Assembly (NCBI GenBank): GCA_003833135.1
Contig: QZLH01001010.1
Span: 1-10,699, forward strand
Source of the DNA: Oehlia diaphana
Taxonomy: Eukaryota > Glomeromycota > Glomeromycetes > Glomerales > Glomeraceae
Direction of reading: 5' to 3'
DNA length: 10,699 nt
Part shown: piece after piece, positions 7,575-10,699 of the stretch
Layout of the letters: every line of letters starts with the position of its first letter
How positions within the stretch are numbered: position 1 is the stretch's first letter
Notes under the pieces: model-generated
Told to the model about the DNA's origin: nothing
Databases searched by the model: none
The model's input: only the letters and a program-made list of their open reading frames with translations
Translations under genes and position numbers: made by a program

Positions 7575-8781
7575 ATGAATTTATCTAGTCAACCATTATT
7601 CGCTTCTGCTTCACAACCTTCAAAGTTACCTATCCCTAGACTTCCTTCTATACCAACTTCATCTTGGCCATCATCGTCCACTTCAACGAATCCTATCATT
7701 CCAAATGGTAAAATTAATTTGCATTTACAATAAAACAAGTCTTTTTTTTTTATTTTTGTTTAAAAAATTATTTTTTTAATGTTGTGTGTTTACTTTTGAA
7801 ATCATCACCAGCACAGCAAAATGACAACGCAACCCAACAACAAACGACGAATAAACCACAAAATAAACGTGGACGCAAGCCTTTATCTTCGATGCCCACG
7901 ACTGTAAGCTTTTTTTATTAATTATTTATTACGAAAATGAAATACAGTGAGTAACCTCCTTGAATTCGATTTTTTCATTTCAATAGAAAAAACATATTCA
8001 GAATTTAAATAATCAACGAGCCTTTCGTCAACGAAGAGAAACTTATATTCGTACTTTGGAAAGTAAAGCTTCAAAGTTTGAAGGATTGTTGAAAGTTGCA
8101 AGAAATGAACTTGAAAGTTTAAAAGAAAGGGTTGCATTATTGGAAGAACAAGTTGATATTGAAGAAAGAATAAATATTTGTAATAATGTCGGTGATCTTC
8201 AAATGTCCTCCACCGCAGTAAATGATGAAAATATTAGAACACATAATATTGTTCATGATGATGATACAAATTCTTTTAATGATAATAATATTAATAATGA
8301 TAATTCAAACACTGGCTGTTGTGGTGATCAGCAATCACAAAATAGTAGATGCTTTACGCCGTTTGTAACAACAAATACACCACCACCTTTTTCATTCAAT
8401 GATCAACATAGATTAATCAATCAACCACCTCAAATTTCTTGTAGTGTACCAATGTTACCTCCATTAGAAAGTATTGGTTCAATTAGAGATCCAATATTTT
8501 GTGAAACAAAAGAAGGTAATCTTTGCTTTTGTGAACCAATAAATGAACAAAATATAACGACGACGACTACGACTACGACGGGAACAGATAAATGTTCAAG
8601 TGATAAATCTGTCACAGATAAACGGATGTGGATTTTACCAACTATACCTTCATCTTTATATTCTAATTATTCTCCTAGCTTGGAATTACCCCATCAACAA
8701 AATTATTTTTCACCTGTAGTTACTACAACAAATTCATTTTATCCTTTAAATCTAAAATGGATCTTGAGTGACTCAGGATAA
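7575..8781 (+). CDS. bZIP transcription factor, HapX/Yap-like (three exons)
   Basis: Predicted nuclear DNA-binding regulator of 339 aa from exons 7575-7707, 7812-7903 and 7987-8781; the exons join in frame, and unspliced reading hits stops in both introns. The ATG has A at -3 and an in-frame TAG at 7560-7562. Residues 1-60 are Ser/Pro/Thr/Gln-rich. KRGRKP lies at 63-68. Then 12 residues lead to the basic region N81-x7-R89 (NQRAFRQRR at 84-92). Nine residues on, zipper positions are L99, F106, A113, L120 and L127; the coiled coil runs to about 136. Q85 and F88 are the Yap-type signature. The GRKP spacing matches HapX as I recall it, but the preceding W-x-PPRPK part of the Hap4 motif, used to bind the CCAAT complex, is absent. 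The tail is Asn-rich, with CC (186-187), C197 and C247-x7-C255-x-C257 (GNLCFC), like the GxxCxC of HapX iron-sulfur-sensing regions. Eight Thr follow at 266-273. An iron- or redox-responsive role is inferred; bZIP identity is firm. Confidence 0.9.
7708..7811 (+). other. Intron 1 of the bZIP gene
   Basis: 104 bases, donor GGTAAAA and acceptor CACCAG, phase 1. An in-frame TAA at 7731-7733 makes splicing necessary. The next AG, at 7815-7816, would keep phase but give a TGA two codons later, so 7811 is the chosen acceptor. Confidence 0.8.
7904..7986 (+). other. Intron 2 of the bZIP gene
   Basis: 83 bases, donor ACT/GTAAGC and acceptor TTTCAATAG, phase 0. Unspliced reading stops within six codons at TAA. 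The intron falls between the GRKP linker and the basic region (after Thr75). Confidence 0.88.
8557..8580 (+). repeat. ACN trinucleotide repeat coding for eight Thr
   Basis: Eight consecutive Thr codons, a mix of ACG and ACT, inside exon 3 (residues 266-273). The in-frame repeat unit allows length change without frameshift. It sits between the Cys-rich motif and a Ser-rich stretch and is probably unstructured. Confidence 0.85.
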
Positions 8782-8843
8782 TTTGACATTTTTGTTTCTT
8801 TTTTTTGGATATAGTATATGGGAGAGGAAATGTGAATTATTAT

Positions 8844-8898
8844 TAGAAGGCTTACTATATATAGTGTTATTTAGAAGGTTTAAAAGGATTATAGAAGG
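8844..8898 (+). repeat. Three TAGAAGG copies in the 3' untranslated region
   Basis: TAGAAGG occurs at 8844-8850, 8872-8878 and 8892-8898, between the stop codon and the poly(A) signals. A 12-base palindrome ACTATATATAGT lies between the first two (8854-8865). They could be protein-binding sites in the mRNA tail or remnants of a short duplication. Confidence 0.5.
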
Positions 8899-8952
8899 TT
8901 TTTTATTGTTTTTTTTAAAAAAAAAGGAGTTTTTTGTACAAATTATGTAAAA

Positions 8953-8963
8953 AATAAAATAAA
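8953..8963 (+). terminator. Poly(A) signal of the bZIP gene
   Basis: Two overlapping AATAAA hexamers (8953-8958 and 8958-8963), about 170 bases past the stop codon. This is the first good poly(A) signal after the gene. The cleavage site is not determined, and AT-rich sequence makes chance matches common. Confidence 0.55.
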
Positions 8964-8974
8964 TTCTGAATGAA

Positions 8975-9024
8975 TACATTACGTAATTAAAACGCGGTAA
9001 TTGCGGTAATTGGCGTTACATTAC
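8975..9024. repeat. TACATTAC direct repeats around a CG-rich 34-base core
   Basis: TACATTAC occurs at 8975-8982 and 9017-9024. Between them lies a core with GCGGTAATT twice in tandem (8994-9002, 9003-9011). ATTACGTAAT (8978-8987) is palindromic. Eight-base direct repeats of this kind can be target duplications of hAT-type elements, but the core is too short to prove an insertion. Similar words occur at 1-120. Confidence 0.4.
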
Positions 9025-9425
9025 ATATTATAAAATAATAGGGCTAATCCCATTTACACCAAATGTACTTAATAAGGAAATACTTACAACGTTTTATCTG
9101 TATATACTACCTCTAGGTAATATCATGTGAGCTAAGGTTAAGATACGAGGATCTTAGTGATGATAATCGTATAATCAATCCTTTAACTAATTAGTTCTCG
9201 TGCACACAAAATAAACAAAGATTTTATGCGCATAACCAGAATATTCTTATTAGACAATGAATATTTTCATCCGTGCAATATATATTTAAAGTTTACGTCA
9301 AAATTATTCATAACTCATAAGAGGGCCATATCTAAGATAACACTTACAAACAAACAGACTTACGCCCTTTAAATTAATATTTGTAATAAATAATTTTTAA
9401 TTCCGCCCGAAAGATAATTTTGGCC
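9025..9425. other. Mixed-composition non-coding DNA
   Basis: Less AT-biased than what follows, with no open frame of note, no tRNA arms and no long repeat by eye. It ends near ATTTTGGCCAGAG (about 9417-9429), which recalls the ATTTTGGCCAAG inside the right arm of the Tc1-type element (4840-4851). That could be a fragment of a related element. Confidence 0.4.
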
Positions 9426-10193
9426 AGAGTTAAAAATAAAATAGTCATGGTTATTGAATAAACTTATAAATTGTAAAGAATAAAAAGAACAAAACTATAA
9501 CCAAAAATAATAAAATCTACAAAATAAACTGAAAATAAATAAAATATAACTAAATATATAAAAACAAAAATATGAAAAAAAGAAAATAAAGGAAAATGTA
9601 TTTATAAAATACAGAACTAAAAAACATAATATAAATCAAATTAAATTAATCATATTAAAAAAATTAAAGACAAGAAGAAAGTAAAAACAAAAAAAAAAAA
9701 TTTTAATATATAAAAAAATAAATTTATAAATAAAATATTTGTAATTAATTAAATAAAGGATAAATTTAAATCCAGCTCCTACCCATCTAAATCCCAAATC
9801 CCATTTTAAATTCCATTTATAAACTAAATAATTTTTTTTTAATATAAAATTTTTTCAAATATAATACTTTTTAAAATTATTTTTTAATATAAACCTATTA
9901 GTATTTATATTATTTATTTAGCAATGCCAAATCCTTACTTCTAAAAGAAGGAATTTTCATAATCTTGCTTTTTATCATAACACCATCATAACCAATAAAG
10001 AATAGTATAAAAATTGGGATATTTTGTATTACATTATTATTTTAATAAATTTATAAATATACTGTAGTAAAAAAATAGTTAATTTATAATTAATAGTAAT
10101 TATTAATGCTAATTAAATTTTAATTTATAGCTAATTTTAAATTAATTTCAATATGATTTTTTACTATAATTAATTGCTTTTTTTATTTAATAT
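9426..10193. other. A-rich, G-poor DNA with no gene
   Basis: The + strand is dominated by A up to about 9760, then by mixed A/T. A short C-rich patch with two AAATCCCA words lies near 9787-9804. I see no coding frame, RNA gene or mobile element. Confidence 0.5.
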
Positions 10194-10269
10194 AATTTGG
10201 CTTAATTCTGATAATTTAATTTAATTTCAATAATTTGGCTTAATTTTAATAATATGATTTAATTTCATA
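10194..10269 (+). repeat. Two tandem 38-base units
   Basis: Both units start AATTTGGCTTAATT (10194 and 10232). They match at 32 of 38 positions. A third partial copy may follow (ATTTAATTTAAAT). This is a minor AT-rich minisatellite. Confidence 0.7.
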
Positions 10270-10699
10270 ATTTAATTTAAATCATTTTTATTTACTAATA
10301 AAATAAATATAATATATTTAACTAAAAATGCAAAACATTCATTTTTATTAAAAAAAAATACAAACTTTTTTTTTAATAATTGTTTATTATAAAATTTTTA
10401 AAATATATACTAATATATTTGTATTTGTATATTAATTTAAATTATTCAAATATTTAATATAAATAATATAAATACTATTTTAAATAATGCCAAAAATTTA
10501 ATTTAAAAAAAAAATATGTAAAAAAAAGAATAAAGTATAAAATTACATTAATATTATAGATATTTAAATAAGAATAAATATATTTGTAACAGCCTGTTAT
10601 ATATCTTATTTGTAACATCCTTTTTTTATTTTTTTTTAATAATAAATTTAGTATATGTTTTACAAATAAAATTTTTATATGCAAAATTTAATTTGAAAA
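10270..10699. other. AT-rich DNA to the window end
   Basis: No gene is supported; a 69-codon minus-strand open stretch (10475-10684) is low-complexity Phe/Leu/Ile/Lys. The word TTTGTAACA-x-CC occurs twice (about 10583-10594 and 10609-10620). The first overlaps a 6-bp hairpin TAACAG-C-CTGTTA (10587-10599). Confidence 0.5.

Noticed and set aside
7922..8137. 71-codon minus-strand frame across intron 2 and the zipper
   Set aside because: Shadow of the bZIP gene, whose spliced frame has clear domain evidence.
8430..8615. Minus-strand frame with a poly-Val run
   Set aside because: The Val run is the complement of the Thr ACN repeat in the bZIP gene.
8768..8979. Small frames on both strands in the bZIP 3' untranslated region
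   Set aside because: Low complexity, no motif, and placed between the stop codon and poly(A) signals.
10475..10684. 69-codon minus-strand frame
   Set aside because: Phe/Ile/Leu/Lys-only composition expected from random AT-rich DNA.
1..10699. CRISPR array, tRNA or rRNA genes, bacterial operon or defence system
   Set aside because: No regularly spaced repeats with unique spacers, no tRNA arm pattern and no ribosomal sequence were seen; introns and gene style are fungal.

Overview
This window looks like nuclear DNA of a fungus with a very AT-rich, transposon-laden genome, most likely an arbuscular mycorrhizal fungus of the Rhizophagus/Glomeromycotina type. The evidence is A/T homopolymers and TA tracts throughout, one protein-coding gene with short GT-AG introns and fungal bZIP features, and two decayed genes that I recall as families expanded in Rhizophagus irregularis. 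The organism is an inference from memory of such sequences, not from a search.

Layout. Positions 1-150 form a small CpG-containing segment with hairpins. About 155-1790 is a heavily decayed gene of a large uncharacterised family, with relic introns, stops and frameshifts. About 1900-2110 is an unexplained, more GC-rich stretch. About 2150-3425 is a decayed Tigger/pogo-type DDE transposase, split by a 202-bp MITE (2192-2393) with TA target duplications. After a palindrome and a foldback structure come two further non-autonomous DNA transposons: a Tigger-type MITE (3862-4042) and a Tc1/mariner-type MITE (4490-4878). Positions 4880-5770 are non-coding but of higher complexity, with one imperfect direct repeat. 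Positions 5780-7570 are intergenic and end in the upstream region of the only intact gene.

The intact gene (7575-8781, + strand, three exons, predicted 339 aa) encodes a bZIP transcription factor. Its GRKP-linker-basic region layout and a Cys-rich G-x2-CxC motif resemble the fungal iron regulator HapX/Hap4 and the Yap group. It has a substituted base-contact position, and the usual CCAAT-complex-binding motif is degenerate. GATA-type sites lie upstream and poly(A) signals downstream. From 8970 to the end I see only AT-rich non-coding DNA with short repeats.

The most informative pattern is that both decayed genes differ from their family motifs mainly by C-to-T and G-to-A changes, including several Trp-to-stop changes. 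This suggests cytosine-deamination or RIP-like decay of the repeats next to an intact single gene. I did not find a defence system, CRISPR array, rRNA or tRNA.
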